Assembly: GCF_050633125.1 (NCBI RefSeq)
Contig: NZ_JBOEFX010000052.1
Span: forward strand, 6,007 to 70,006
Source: Lewinella sp050633125
GTDB lineage: Bacteria; Bacteroidota; Bacteroidia; Chitinophagales; Saprospiraceae
Reading direction: 5' to 3'
Length of the DNA stretch: 64,000 nt
In this document: positions 34,849 to 43,614 of the stretch, piece by piece
Layout: every line of letters begins with the position of its first letter
Numbering within the stretch: position 1 is the stretch's first letter
Position numbers and translations under genes: made by a program
The notes under the pieces: generated by a model
Database searches by the model: none
What the model saw: the letters and a program-made list of their open reading frames with translations, nothing else
What the model was told of the DNA's origin: nothing

Positions 34849-35973
34849 TTGCAAATTCCTCTCAGCTATCTTACCATTCTTGTTGGCGTTTCGCAAGGTA
34901 TTATCCTTGGATTCATCTTTATTGTTTCTCCCTATTTTCGTAGTCGGGCCAATCAATTTCTGAGTTACACTTTTTGGACGACGGCAGTCCTGGGTGTCAA
35001 CTACAGCCTCCTCATGTCTGGCATTGAAAACAATTGGCTGATATTGGCAAATGATATCATGTGGGAGTATCTTTTTCCTACTACCCTACTCCTTTATTTT
35101 GCCTATGCTCTTGATCACCCTCTCTCCAGATCAAACAAACAATACTGGCTTTATTTGCCTTTTTTTATCACCCTACTCATCAATGTTATAATTGATTTAG
35201 ATGTTGATTTCCATCTTTATCACCTCTCCCTTCTCCATAATGATCCTTTTATTCAAGGCTACTATTTTATCGAAGACGCCGGTACGCTTATTTTTGCAAT
35301 ACTCACCTTTAGCTGGTCTTGGCGAATTATTAAAAACTATCCTCCAAAATTTCCAACCCCCTGGTTCCAGGAATTCTGGTGGTGGTCTACAGGAGTAATG
35401 CTACTTTGGATCGGGCTATGGCTACTCTACGAGGTAGGTGAGAAAGATTACGAAGGGTATATCTTCGCAGCGGTAAGCATTCTTTTTTCCTGGGTCACCT
35501 ATCGGGGGGTACTCCAATTCAAGCTGGCCGAAGAAAAATTTGAAATCCGTAAAATTCTAGCTGCACATCAACAAAACAGAAAAGAAGAGGAACCGGCACC
35601 TATAGAAACAAGCCTTCCTCCAAACATTTATGTCCATCGCCTGGAGCAACTCATGCAAAGAGACCACCTCTACCGTGACCCCCAACTCAATCGCGATATA
35701 GTCGCAGAAAAGCTGGGGATCAGTAGCGGCTATCTTTCCCAACAATTAAATGCCTGTAGCGGTATTAATTTTTCTGAATACATCAACCAATACCGAGTAG
35801 CGGAAGTAAAACGGCTACTCCTTGACCCTACCTTTAAAACATACAGCTTACTCGCCATTGGTTACGAAGCCGGTTTCAATTCCAAGTCTACTTTTTACGC
35901 CACCTTCAAAAAAGCAACAGGGCTTTCTCCCAGCGCATACCAGGCCCAATCTACTCGTATTTCGCAAACCTAG
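34849..35973 (+). CDS. Membrane-anchored AraC-family transcriptional regulator (TTG start)
   Basis: 374 residues. Seven hydrophobic segments occupy about residues 5-225. A linker (QQNRKEEEPAPIET) leads to an AraC-type HTH at about 275-370 (LNRDIVAEKLGISSGYLSQQ, YEAGFNSKSTFYATFKKATG). Such 7TM-AraC regulators are common in this phylum and are thought to couple a membrane signal to transcription. I accept TTG at 34849 because the first membrane helix (YLTILVGVSQGIILGFIFIV) starts within six residues and the next ATG would delete it. No Shine-Dalgarno is visible. It lies 36 bases after tadA. Confidence 0.8.
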   Translation: MQIPLSYLTILVGVSQGIILGFIFIVSPYFRSRANQFLSYTFWTTAVLGVNYSLLMSGIENNWLILANDIMWEYLFPTTLLLYFAYALDHPLSRSNKQYWLYLPFFITLLINVIIDLDVDFHLYHLSLLHNDPFIQGYYFIEDAGTLIFAILTFSWSWRIIKNYPPKFPTPWFQEFWWWSTGVMLLWIGLWLLYEVGEKDYEGYIFAAVSILFSWVTYRGVLQFKLAEEKFEIRKILAAHQQNRKEEEPAPIETSLPPNIYVHRLEQLMQRDHLYRDPQLNRDIVAEKLGISSGYLSQQLNACSGINFSEYINQYRVAEVKRLLLDPTFKTYSLLAIGYEAGFNSKSTFYATFKKATGLSPSAYQAQSTRISQT

Positions 35974-36130
35974 CGTATAAGGCTGTTAAGGCGCGTTGGG
36001 GAATTTTGCCAACTAATTTTCCCTTTTTTAGGATAAGCTGAGTCTTTCAGACCTGTAGTTAACAATTTCGGACGCCTTTTACCGCCAGAGATCTCATGTT
36101 TGTGGCAGCAACAAAAAAACAAATGACAAC

Positions 36131-36937
36131 ATGAAATCACCACTGTACATTGCTTTGCTTTTAACGATACTGTTACCCTGCCATCTGCTTTTTGCCCAAG
36201 CTGAAAATCACTGGGGCATCACTATGGGTTGGTCAGAAGCCTACGTAGCAGATCAGCATACCTCCCCCCTACTTTACCGTTCCGACCTACTTGCCATCGG
36301 AGGCAGCTACCAGCGGCAGGCCAAAAGTTTTTTAGAACTTTCTCTCCTGTTTCAAGTCGGCAATCATCAGGCCCAGCGTCTTGGCAAACGATCCGGCACC
36401 TTCAACGAAACGCCCGACCTTTTCGGCAACCAAGAGTCTTATGACTTTGTCGTCAACCCTTTTTTGTCGCGTATCAGCGGATTTTTCAACTCCCGCATCC
36501 TCTGGGAGCTTTCAGATCACTCCAGGCTGGGGGCTTCTATCAACATCCGCTACGACATGGCTGGCATGAGCGGCGACACTTGGCAGTATGCACAGGCCGA
36601 TCTCGCTCCTGAGTACCAGTATCAACGTCCTTTATTTGCAGGGCAGTTACAAGCTCGTTTCAGTTTGCCTATCATCGGTGGTATTGTTCGCCCCAACTGG
36701 GCGGTCGACCCGTCATTGCCCGATGAGACCAATTATTTCAAGGGGTACCTCCGCACGGGCAGCAGCATTACCAGCCTTCATCACTTGTTCAACCCTCGTG
36801 GTCAATTCAGCTACCAGTATCCCTTACCCAATGGCAAAACCCTTGGCGTTGCCTATCACATCGCCTGGTTGTCGTATGCCTTGCCTCGTCCGCTACGCAT
36901 GTTCGAGCAGGGCCTACAGCTCCAGTATTATTGGTAG
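36131..36937 (+). CDS. Unknown secreted protein, possible outer-membrane beta-barrel
   Basis: 268 residues. A signal peptide (MKSPLYIALLLTILLPCHLL, cleavage after FAQ) is followed by alternating polar/aromatic strands throughout (for example GITMGWSEAYVADQH, LLAIGGSYQRQAKSFLELSL). The C-terminus ends LQLQYYW. Short amphipathic strands and a final aromatic residue are what a small outer-membrane beta-barrel would show. I do not recognise a family. It has no obvious operon partner: a 145-base spacer containing GC-rich repeat sequence separates it from the S41 peptidase. Confidence 0.6.
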   Translation: MKSPLYIALLLTILLPCHLLFAQAENHWGITMGWSEAYVADQHTSPLLYRSDLLAIGGSYQRQAKSFLELSLLFQVGNHQAQRLGKRSGTFNETPDLFGNQESYDFVVNPFLSRISGFFNSRILWELSDHSRLGASINIRYDMAGMSGDTWQYAQADLAPEYQYQRPLFAGQLQARFSLPIIGGIVRPNWAVDPSLPDETNYFKGYLRTGSSITSLHHLFNPRGQFSYQYPLPNGKTLGVAYHIAWLSYALPRPLRMFEQGLQLQYYW

Positions 36938-37064
36938 GGCGTGCCCCCGCCATCGTAGTATACCCTCCTTATTTTTTCATTCCTGGCGGGGTCGGGCCCT
37001 TCCAGGTTCGGCCTTCGCCTCAGCCCTGCGGGCTGGCCCCTGACAGGGCCACCTTCCAGGCACC
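36938..37064. repeat. GC-rich intergenic repeat, probable family 2 member
   Basis: Starts gggcgtgcccccgcc directly after the preceding stop and contains nested complementary GC stretches (cagccctgcgggctgg, gccctgacagggc-like). It shares ggcgggg/tcgggcc and ccaggttcggcc elements with the 24446-24933 and 58060-58205 elements. The relationship is weaker than among those copies. Confidence 0.45.
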
Positions 37065-37082
37065 TCACGCAAAAAAAACATT

Positions 37083-38093
37083 ATGAAAAACAATATCTTA
37101 TTAGTCTTACTAATCCTCTTTTCCAGTGCTTGCGAAAAAGTCATTTTCGACCTCCCCTATAGCAACAAACCTGTAGATAATTTCGAATCTATGTGGACCG
37201 AATTTGATCAATTGTACGGTTTATTTAAGGTCCGCAACCTCGACTGGGACAGTGTCTATCAAGTCTATCGCCCTCAGGTTAATAACAACATGGATGATAG
37301 TGAGCTGTACGAAGTACTCGTAAGTATGCTCACTCTTCTTAATGACAGCCACGTAGGCTTGCTTCCCACCAACAGTAACCTACCCCAATTCCAAGGGGGC
37401 ATTGGCGGGCGCATCGACACTATCCGTGATTTTAATCTTGACTTGGTAAGAGAAAACTATCTCCCCTTTCCTATCGAAACAGACCCCTTCACCTACGGAT
37501 TTGTCAACGATAGCATCGGCTACCTCTATGTTGCCTGGGAACCTGAGGAGAAATCTATTCATAAAGAAATGCCCACCATCGTCGATCATTTCCGCGATGC
37601 GAAAGGAATCATCATCGACATCCGTAGCAACACTGGCGGCGAAGATCGCGGAGGACAGGCATTTGCTTCTTACTTCACAGATCAGACCCGTTTGTATATG
37701 ACTACCTCCATCAAAAATGGGCCTGGGCCTGATGACTTTACGCCTCTTCAAGAGTGGTACATCACACCACAAGACAAGCACCTTTTGCAACCGCTGGTTC
37801 TTCTCACCAATCGGGCTACCGTTAGTGCCGCAGAAACACTGACCCTCGCCATGCGTAGTTTACCTCAGTTGACTATGCTGGGAGATACGACTACAGGTGC
37901 TTTTTCCAATGCTGTTAATCGCGAATTACCCAACGGTTGGTTATACAGTATGAGTATTGGCGACTGGCGGGCTGCTGATGGCACGAGTTATGAAGGAAAG
38001 GGGATTCCGCCAACTGTTGTCATCCAAAACAAAGCTACTGAATTACACTCAGGGCAAGACAAGGTACTGGAGGCTGCTATTGCGTCTTTTTAG
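37083..38093 (+). CDS. S41 family peptidase lipoprotein
   Basis: 336 residues. A lipoprotein signal (MKNNILLVLLILFSSAC, lipid Cys17) is followed by a helical N-terminal domain (FESMWTEFDQLYGLFKVRNL, LVSMLTLLNDSHVGL). The tail-specific protease core has IIIDIRSNTGGEDRGG, the nucleophile Ser248 in RATVSAAETLTLA, and LGDTTTGAFSNAV. The protein lacks a clear PDZ domain, matching the small interphotoreceptor-retinoid-binding-like S41B group. It should sit on the periplasmic face of a membrane and degrade protein tails or peptides. Substrate unknown. Confidence 0.88.
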   Translation: MKNNILLVLLILFSSACEKVIFDLPYSNKPVDNFESMWTEFDQLYGLFKVRNLDWDSVYQVYRPQVNNNMDDSELYEVLVSMLTLLNDSHVGLLPTNSNLPQFQGGIGGRIDTIRDFNLDLVRENYLPFPIETDPFTYGFVNDSIGYLYVAWEPEEKSIHKEMPTIVDHFRDAKGIIIDIRSNTGGEDRGGQAFASYFTDQTRLYMTTSIKNGPGPDDFTPLQEWYITPQDKHLLQPLVLLTNRATVSAAETLTLAMRSLPQLTMLGDTTTGAFSNAVNRELPNGWLYSMSIGDWRAADGTSYEGKGIPPTVVIQNKATELHSGQDKVLEAAIASF

Positions 38094-38244
38094 TAAAAAG
38101 TAGGGGCTGTTGGTTATCTGTTCACCAACACCCCATTTTTATTTCTCTTTTAAGTTAAACCCTCTTAACACTGCACGTTAAAGACTCTTAAAGCGCAGCC
38201 AGGTAGTTGACAACGCCCCTATATTGGGACAAAAATTAACAACC

Positions 38245-38793
38245 ATGAAAATGATCAAATACTGCCTGTTGCTATTGGGGTTCGTAACCATGCTCACTTC
38301 CTGTAGCCCAACACTGAGTCCTTTTACTCAAAATCTTTACGAAGACAATAACTGGACGGAAGGTGATCTTCGTAAAATCCAGTTCTACCTCTCCGATGAT
38401 ATTGTACTCTACCGCGAACTTACCGGAGGCAATTCCCAAATCATTGAAGGAGAAATTAAAGTCGTCAATGGCCGCAAACGTGACCAGATCACTTTCCGTC
38501 GAGGCACGCCAGGGGTATTTTTATTTAGCCCTAAGAGCAATCGTTTTGCCGTGAGTTTTGAAGACGGCGGCGATGACCGTTACCTTATTTTTGGTCCAAA
38601 TCCTAAGGTTGCCAACCGTTATGTTCTATTAGCCAGCGACTGGAACCGTCAGCAGGGCGTCGTCACTTACGCTGGCCAGCAATGGACGGTTGATGCCAAT
38701 GATGCCTATACCGCACTAATGGTTGATTTAGAGCGCCTACAACAGGTTGATGTCAACACCAGAGTTGCTGGCGGCCGGAAGATTGGAGGCTAA
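38245..38793 (+). CDS. Unknown lipoprotein
   Basis: 182 residues from the ATG at 38245. An in-frame TTG at 38224 would only add seven residues ahead of the signal. MKMIKYCLLLLGFVTMLTSC is a lipoprotein signal. The mature part has a conserved-looking strand-rich core: DDIVLYRELTGGNSQIIEGE, KRDQITFRRGTPGVFLFS, FAVSFEDGGDDRYLIFGPNP. I do not recognise a named family, though the layout recalls small Bacteroidota envelope lipoproteins. No operon partner; repeat DNA follows. Confidence 0.65.
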   Translation: MKMIKYCLLLLGFVTMLTSCSPTLSPFTQNLYEDNNWTEGDLRKIQFYLSDDIVLYRELTGGNSQIIEGEIKVVNGRKRDQITFRRGTPGVFLFSPKSNRFAVSFEDGGDDRYLIFGPNPKVANRYVLLASDWNRQQGVVTYAGQQWTVDANDAYTALMVDLERLQQVDVNTRVAGGRKIGG

Positions 38794-39112
38794 AGTCCGT
38801 AGAAAGATGCGGGCTGCTTCGCGCCCTTAAGATAGAGCATAGAGGGGTAATCAGCGGCTGGGAATCAATTACCAACTTCAATTAGAAAAGCTGATGTTGA
38901 TAAATTTCAAGTTGATTTCTGCTAGCGTTCTTAAAACCCCTCTATGTTCTACTCAAAGTGGCGATACAATCGCCGCGCCCCCCTTTACTGCTTTCTGCAA
39001 AATGCCGAAAGTCCAGCTTGAAATTTCTCTATTCCTAATTCCCAGTTCCGGCTTTCAAAACCTTTGCCAGTTCAATAACAAAGATTTATCCCTTTTACTG
39101 GGGTAATTTTTC
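38794..39112. repeat. Intergenic region with dispersed repeat family 4, copy 1
   Basis: No gene. 38810-38990 matches 51944-52069. Shared blocks in order are ggctgcttcgcgccctt, gatagagcatagaggggta, ctagcgttc, cccctctatg-type sequence and a hairpin aagtggcgat...atcgcc, with ctttact at the end. agcatagaggggt (38836-38849) is also complementary to the accccTctatgttct stretch around 38936-38950, so the whole copy can fold on itself. Confidence 0.6.
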
Positions 39113-39120
39113 TAATTTTG
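39113..39120 (+). promoter_or_regulatory. Bacteroidota -7 box for the PPIase operon
   Basis: taattttg, a perfect TAnnTTTG, 82 bases upstream of the first parvulin gene. The -33 region is not consensus. Confidence 0.4.
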
Positions 39121-39201
39121 CGTCGTTTTTCAGCCAGAAAGGAGATGATCTTCTTTCTGGTTCAAGGACTTTTTCTTTGTTAATACAAAAACTGGCTACT
39201 C

Positions 39202-41172
39202 ATGACAAAACAATGGACGTTGTTGCTGACCCTATTCAGCCTGACCATTGCGGGATTATTTGCCCAAAATAATGACCAACGCGTTTTATTCACTGTTGAA
39301 GACGTACCCGTTACGGTAGAAGAATTCGACTACATTTACAGTAAAACCAACGGTGAGAACGCTGATTTTTCCGAAGCTTCTCTACAAGAATACCTAGACC
39401 TCTACGTAAAATTCAAACTCAAAGTACAGCGAGCTAAAGAAATGCGGCTTGATACCATTGTAGTACTACAAGAAGAATTAGCTGGTTATCGCCGTCAGTT
39501 GGCTGACAGTTACCTGATCGACCGTGCCATAGGTGACAAACTCATTATGGAAGCCTATGAGCACCTACAGGAAGATGTAGATATCAGCCACATCCTGGTG
39601 AATCTCAAAATTGATGCTGCCCCTTCAGATACACTGGCAGCCTACCAACAGATCATGGCTGCTTATAACCGGATCAAAGATGGTGCTTCCTTTGAGGAGG
39701 TCGCAAAAGAAGTATCTGCAGATCGCTATAGCAAGGACAAGGGTGGCCGGATCGGCTTTACTACAGCCCTCTACCCTGCTGGTTTGCACAATTTAGAATA
39801 TGCTGCTTACGACGCACCGCTCAAAACCGTCACGATGCCTATCCGCACCAATGCCGGTTACCACCTCTTGTATGTGCACGAGCGCCGCCCGGCACGAGGA
39901 GAAATGGAAGTAGCCCACATTCTTGTCCGCGAAGAGCCACTGGGTGAAGCTGTAGCTAAGACAAAGATTGACAGTATCTACCAAGCCCTCCAAGGAGGCG
40001 CTAATTTTGATCAGCTTGCCCGCACAGCCAGTGAAGACAAGCGTACCGCTACCAACAACGGTTACCTTGGTTTCTTTGGCATTTCTCGTTATGAAAAAGC
40101 ATTCGAAGATGCAGCCTTTGCTATATCCGAAGATGATGGCTATAGCAAGCCGGTTAAAACAAGCCTCGGCTGGCACGTTATCAAAAGAATTAGTCGTAAG
40201 GAGATACAACCATTTCCCGCTGAGAAACCTCGTTTAGAAGGAGATGTCAGAAAAGACCCTCGTTTTGAAGAAGCGAAGAAAGCTTTGCTTCGGAACATCC
40301 GCAGCCAGAACAATTTCACGGAGAATACAGTACTACTGGATGGCTACATTGGCAGCTTACCCGATACCTTTACTACTTTCCGCTGGAAAGCACCTGCAAT
40401 GGCATCGCCTAAGGTGTTGTTCAGTCTAGACGGTGGATACCAGGCAACCCTTGGTGACTTTGAAAGCTACTTGGGTAAAGCTACTCGCGAGCGGGTTACT
40501 TATGGCCGGGAAGGCAATAAAGCATCGGTTGCTCACCGCTTGTATGCTCAATTTGTGGATGATCAGTTATTGAAATATGAAGAGTCTCAGTTAGAAAAGA
40601 GATATCCTGAATTCCGCAGTTTGATGCGGGAATACGAAGAAGGCATACTCTTGTTCGAAGCTACCAAAATGGAAGTTTGGGACAAAGCGGCTCAGGATAG
40701 CACCGGGCTCGAGAAATTCTTTACGGGCGTCCAGGGTAAATACCGTTGGGCACCCCGTGCTAAAACGACCGTTTATCGTATCGGTACGAATAATAAAGAC
40801 TTGGCTCCGGAAATCCGTACTTATGCCATGAACCATACCGCCGATGAAGTAAAAGCTCATTTCAACGTGGATGGCAGTGTGAAAGTGGTTACCGAGGAAG
40901 CGACTTATGAAAAATTCCGTAATACCGACCTTTCTGATGCTGACTGGAAAGCTGGTGCTGTAACCAACTTAATTGAGAATGACCGCAGCCGCAGCCTGAA
41001 GTTTTTCAAGATTGAGGAGATTATCCCGGAAGGAAATAAAAGCCTAAGTGAAGCCCGTGGTTATGTAATTGCCGATTACCAGGACCAATTGGAAAAAGAA
41101 TGGGTAGAGGAACTTCGTAAAAGCTACGAAGTAAAAATCAACCAGAAAGTTTTCAAAAGTCTGATTCGGTAA
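39202..41172 (+). CDS. Periplasmic peptidyl-prolyl isomerase with two parvulin domains
   Basis: 656 residues. A signal peptide (MTKQWTLLLTLFSLTIAGLF, then AQ) is followed by an N-terminal SurA/PpiD-like region (about 25-125). Two parvulin domains follow: about 130-230 (DISHILVNLKIDAAPSDTLA, GGRIGFTTALYPAGLHNLEY, AGYHLLYVHERRPA) and about 235-340 (EVAHILVREEPLG, NGYLGFFGISRYEKAFEDAA, LGWHVIKRISRKE). A long C-terminal chaperone-like region follows. It should help fold outer-membrane or secreted proteins. First of three consecutive same-strand foldase genes; the next two are preceded by family 1 repeats. Confidence 0.92.
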   Translation: MTKQWTLLLTLFSLTIAGLFAQNNDQRVLFTVEDVPVTVEEFDYIYSKTNGENADFSEASLQEYLDLYVKFKLKVQRAKEMRLDTIVVLQEELAGYRRQLADSYLIDRAIGDKLIMEAYEHLQEDVDISHILVNLKIDAAPSDTLAAYQQIMAAYNRIKDGASFEEVAKEVSADRYSKDKGGRIGFTTALYPAGLHNLEYAAYDAPLKTVTMPIRTNAGYHLLYVHERRPARGEMEVAHILVREEPLGEAVAKTKIDSIYQALQGGANFDQLARTASEDKRTATNNGYLGFFGISRYEKAFEDAAFAISEDDGYSKPVKTSLGWHVIKRISRKEIQPFPAEKPRLEGDVRKDPRFEEAKKALLRNIRSQNNFTENTVLLDGYIGSLPDTFTTFRWKAPAMASPKVLFSLDGGYQATLGDFESYLGKATRERVTYGREGNKASVAHRLYAQFVDDQLLKYEESQLEKRYPEFRSLMREYEEGILLFEATKMEVWDKAAQDSTGLEKFFTGVQGKYRWAPRAKTTVYRIGTNNKDLAPEIRTYAMNHTADEVKAHFNVDGSVKVVTEEATYEKFRNTDLSDADWKAGAVTNLIENDRSRSLKFFKIEEIIPEGNKSLSEARGYVIADYQDQLEKEWVEELRKSYEVKINQKVFKSLIR

Positions 41173-41223
41173 TATTGCGCAGAAAATAAAATGCGATTTT
41201 GTTTTCTTGCTGCTCCTAATATT
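41173..41223 (+). repeat. Palindromic repeat family 1, copy A (short form)
   Basis: Begins immediately after the parvulin stop: tattgcgcagaaaataaaat ... cttgctgctcct. About 45 bases, without the central hairpin of the long copies. The 7 bases taatatt occur on both sides (41170-41176 and 41218-41224), like a target-site duplication. Confidence 0.7.
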
Positions 41224-41251
41224 ATTGCAAAAAACGGTTCAAAAACGATTG

Positions 41252-42118
41252 ATGCAGGAGTTGAATAAGTGGATACCATCAGTCATTCTATTCCTTCTTC
41301 TAGGAAGCTTAGCTTCCTGTGAACTAGGAACGACTGAGGAAAGTGAGAAAGATCGATTATTGGCTCAAGTAGGAAGCAAATCCCTTTACATTTCAGAAAT
41401 GGAAGGTATGTTTCCAGAAGGCCTTTCGGGGCAAGACAGTCTGTTGGTTATTGAATCCTACGTAGGGCGTTGGGTACGTGAAGCTGCTATTTTGAACGAA
41501 GCAGAGCGTAATATTCCAGCTGATCTTAACATCAATAAGATGGTGAGGGATTATCGTGCTTCTTTAGTGCGTTCTAGTTACGAGAAAATTTTGGTAGAAC
41601 AACTACTCGACTCGGTCGTCACTAAGCAAAAGCTGGAAGAGTTCTACGAAGAAAACCAGATGCTCTACGAACTACAGAAGCCTATTGCTCGCTGCCTGTT
41701 TATAAAAGTACCGATACCGACCCCGGAAGGAGATCGCTTACGCAATCTCTGGAACAAGGCGGAGGAAGGAGATCTGGCAGCTCTACGGGCTTATTGTGAT
41801 CAATACGCCGAAGTAGCATTGCTGAAAGAGGATTTGTGGTATGCCGTAGAAGAGGTTGCTGAACAATTACCCACGGGTACACTAACCGCTGGAAATATTG
41901 GTTCCAAGCGGGAATTCACTCAGAGAGATGAGCACCATCAATACTACTTTAGGCTTTTTGAATTAAAAAACCGTAAAGAAATCGCCCCTTTGTCTTACGT
42001 AGAAGAGCAGGCCCGCAAGGTGATCTTGCACAAGCGTAAGTTACAATTGGTGGAAGAAGTAAAAGAAGACATTTACCAACGGGAACTGCGGGAAAAGAAT
42101 GTGGAGACCTTTTACTGA
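41252..42118 (+). CDS. SurA-like foldase lipoprotein without recognisable full parvulin domain
   Basis: 288 residues from the ATG at 41252. An upstream in-frame start at 41207 lies inside repeat copy A. MQELNKWIPSVILFLLLGSL leads to a lipobox Cys22 (GSLASC). The N-terminal region (DRLLAQVGSKSLYISEMEGM) is that of SurA/PpiC-type foldases. The centre (ELQKPIARCLFIKVPIPTPE ... QYAEVALLKEDLWYAVEE) aligns in order with a parvulin domain but lacks its conserved Gly and His pattern, so it is probably catalytically degenerate. Middle gene of the three-foldase operon. Confidence 0.8.
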   Translation: MQELNKWIPSVILFLLLGSLASCELGTTEESEKDRLLAQVGSKSLYISEMEGMFPEGLSGQDSLLVIESYVGRWVREAAILNEAERNIPADLNINKMVRDYRASLVRSSYEKILVEQLLDSVVTKQKLEEFYEENQMLYELQKPIARCLFIKVPIPTPEGDRLRNLWNKAEEGDLAALRAYCDQYAEVALLKEDLWYAVEEVAEQLPTGTLTAGNIGSKREFTQRDEHHQYYFRLFELKNRKEIAPLSYVEEQARKVILHKRKLQLVEEVKEDIYQRELREKNVETFY

Positions 42119-42163
42119 TTATTGCGCAGAAAATTGATTACGATTTTCGTGCTGTTCCTTATT
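42119..42163 (+). repeat. Palindromic repeat family 1, copy B (short form)
   Basis: ttattgcgcagaaaattgat followed by tacgattttcgtgctgttcc, starting directly after the TGA of the preceding gene. The element flank ttatt recurs after the right end. Placed between two operon genes in the same orientation as copy A. Confidence 0.7.
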
Positions 42164-42174
42164 TTTAGTTAACA

Positions 42175-43554
42175 ATGTACAAGTTTTGGTTTATGAATAA
42201 GCAAATCTGTTTTTTGATCGCCGCACTCTTTTGTGTCCAAATGAGTTTTGCCCAGCGGGAGGTGATCGATAAGGTCGTCGCAATGGTAGGAGGTGAGATC
42301 GTGCTATTATCAGAGGTAGAAGAGCAAAACTCTCTACTCAAGGCTCAGAACCCCAACCTTGGTGAAGGTTTGCGTTGTGACATTATGGACCAGTTATTGT
42401 CCAGCAAGTTATTGGTTAATCAGGCCAAGCTGGATAGTATTCTCGTTGCAGATGAAGAACTGGAAGAGCAGCTCAATGCCCGGATTGACAGAATTTTATC
42501 TTACATGAATGGCGATCTTGAGCAGTTTGAAGCTTACTATGGCCAGACTGTTACCCAAGTAAAAGAGCAATTCCGCGAGGATTTGCGCTCCCAACTTCTT
42601 TCTGAAAGAATGCGATCGCAGGTGTTGAGTGGTGTAAATGTAACCCCTTCGGAAGTAAAAAACTTCTTTAACCAGATTCCTATCGATAGCCTTCCTTACT
42701 TTAGCTCAGAAGTAGAAGTAGGTGAAATCGTCTACGTTCCGCCCGTTAATGCGGAAGAACGGCAAAAATCTATTACTAAACTGGAAGGCCTACGAGAGCA
42801 AATAACGACCAGTGCAACCACTTTTGAAGAAGCTGCCAAACGCTTTAGCGATGATGGTTCTGCAAGGATTGGTGGTGACCTCGGGTGGGCTAAGCGAGGA
42901 AAATTCGTACCAGAATTTGAAGCAGCAGCTTACCAACTTGAGCCCGGAGAGATTAGTCAGGTTATTGAAACAGAATTTGGCTTCCACCTTATTCAATTGT
43001 TGGAACGTCGGGGAAATACCATTCGCGTCCGCCATATTCTCGTTCGTCCAGAAATTACGGACAATGACCTGGAGCTAGCTAAACAACACCTGGACTCTGT
43101 ACGTACACTGATTGTCAATGACTCGATTACTTTCTCGATTGGCGTCAAGCGTTTTGGCAATGAAGATGTCCAGAGTTTCAATAACGACGGCCGGATGATG
43201 AACCCCGCTACTGGGAATACGTTCTACGAAGTTGCAGACCTTGACCCCGATGTCTATTTCGCAGTTGATACGATGAAAATTGGTGGCATTACTGCGCCCT
43301 TTCCTTTTGCCAGCCCTTCAGGCGAAACTTTTTACCGGATCGTTCAGTTGCAATCAAGAACCCTACCACACCGGGCGAACCTCCAGCAGGATTACAATAA
43401 AATTATGCTGGCAACTAAAGAATCTAAGCAAAACGAATTCCTTAGTGAGTGGATTCAAAAACGGGTAGCATCCACCTATATCCAAATTGATAGCCGTTTT
43501 CAGACTTGCCCTAACTTGGCAAAATGGAAAGAGGATGGAATTGCAAAGCCTTAG
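42175..43554 (+). CDS. surA: Periplasmic peptidyl-prolyl isomerase, SurA-like
   Basis: 459 residues from 42175, or 453 from the ATG at 42193, which gives the better signal peptide (MNKQICFLIAALFCVQMSFA, cut before Q). A SurA N-terminal domain spans about 22-165 (EVIDKVVAMVGGEIVLLSEV, then CDIMDQLLSSKLLVNQAKLD). Parvulin domain 1 spans about 180-275 (VEVGEIVYVPPVN, GGDLGWAKRGKFVPEFEAAA, EFGFHLIQLLERRG). A second, weaker parvulin domain follows (IRVRHILVRPEITD). It is the best SurA candidate of the three foldases: a chaperone delivering outer-membrane proteins to BAM. A strong terminator follows. Confidence 0.9.
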   Translation: MYKFWFMNKQICFLIAALFCVQMSFAQREVIDKVVAMVGGEIVLLSEVEEQNSLLKAQNPNLGEGLRCDIMDQLLSSKLLVNQAKLDSILVADEELEEQLNARIDRILSYMNGDLEQFEAYYGQTVTQVKEQFREDLRSQLLSERMRSQVLSGVNVTPSEVKNFFNQIPIDSLPYFSSEVEVGEIVYVPPVNAEERQKSITKLEGLREQITTSATTFEEAAKRFSDDGSARIGGDLGWAKRGKFVPEFEAAAYQLEPGEISQVIETEFGFHLIQLLERRGNTIRVRHILVRPEITDNDLELAKQHLDSVRTLIVNDSITFSIGVKRFGNEDVQSFNNDGRMMNPATGNTFYEVADLDPDVYFAVDTMKIGGITAPFPFASPSGETFYRIVQLQSRTLPHRANLQQDYNKIMLATKESKQNEFLSEWIQKRVASTYIQIDSRFQTCPNLAKWKEDGIAKP

Positions 43555-43580
43555 TATTAGTACCAAGTCGCTTTTCAAAA

Positions 43581-43614
43581 AGAAGTTAGTCATTCAGACT
43601 AACTTCTTTTTTTT
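43581..43614. terminator. Bidirectional terminator between the foldase operon and the aminotransferase
   Basis: A perfect 11-bp stem agaagttagtc/gactaacttct (43581-43591 with 43597-43607) with a 5-base loop and a run of T. The complementary A-run on the left also serves the converging minus-strand gene. Confidence 0.9.
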
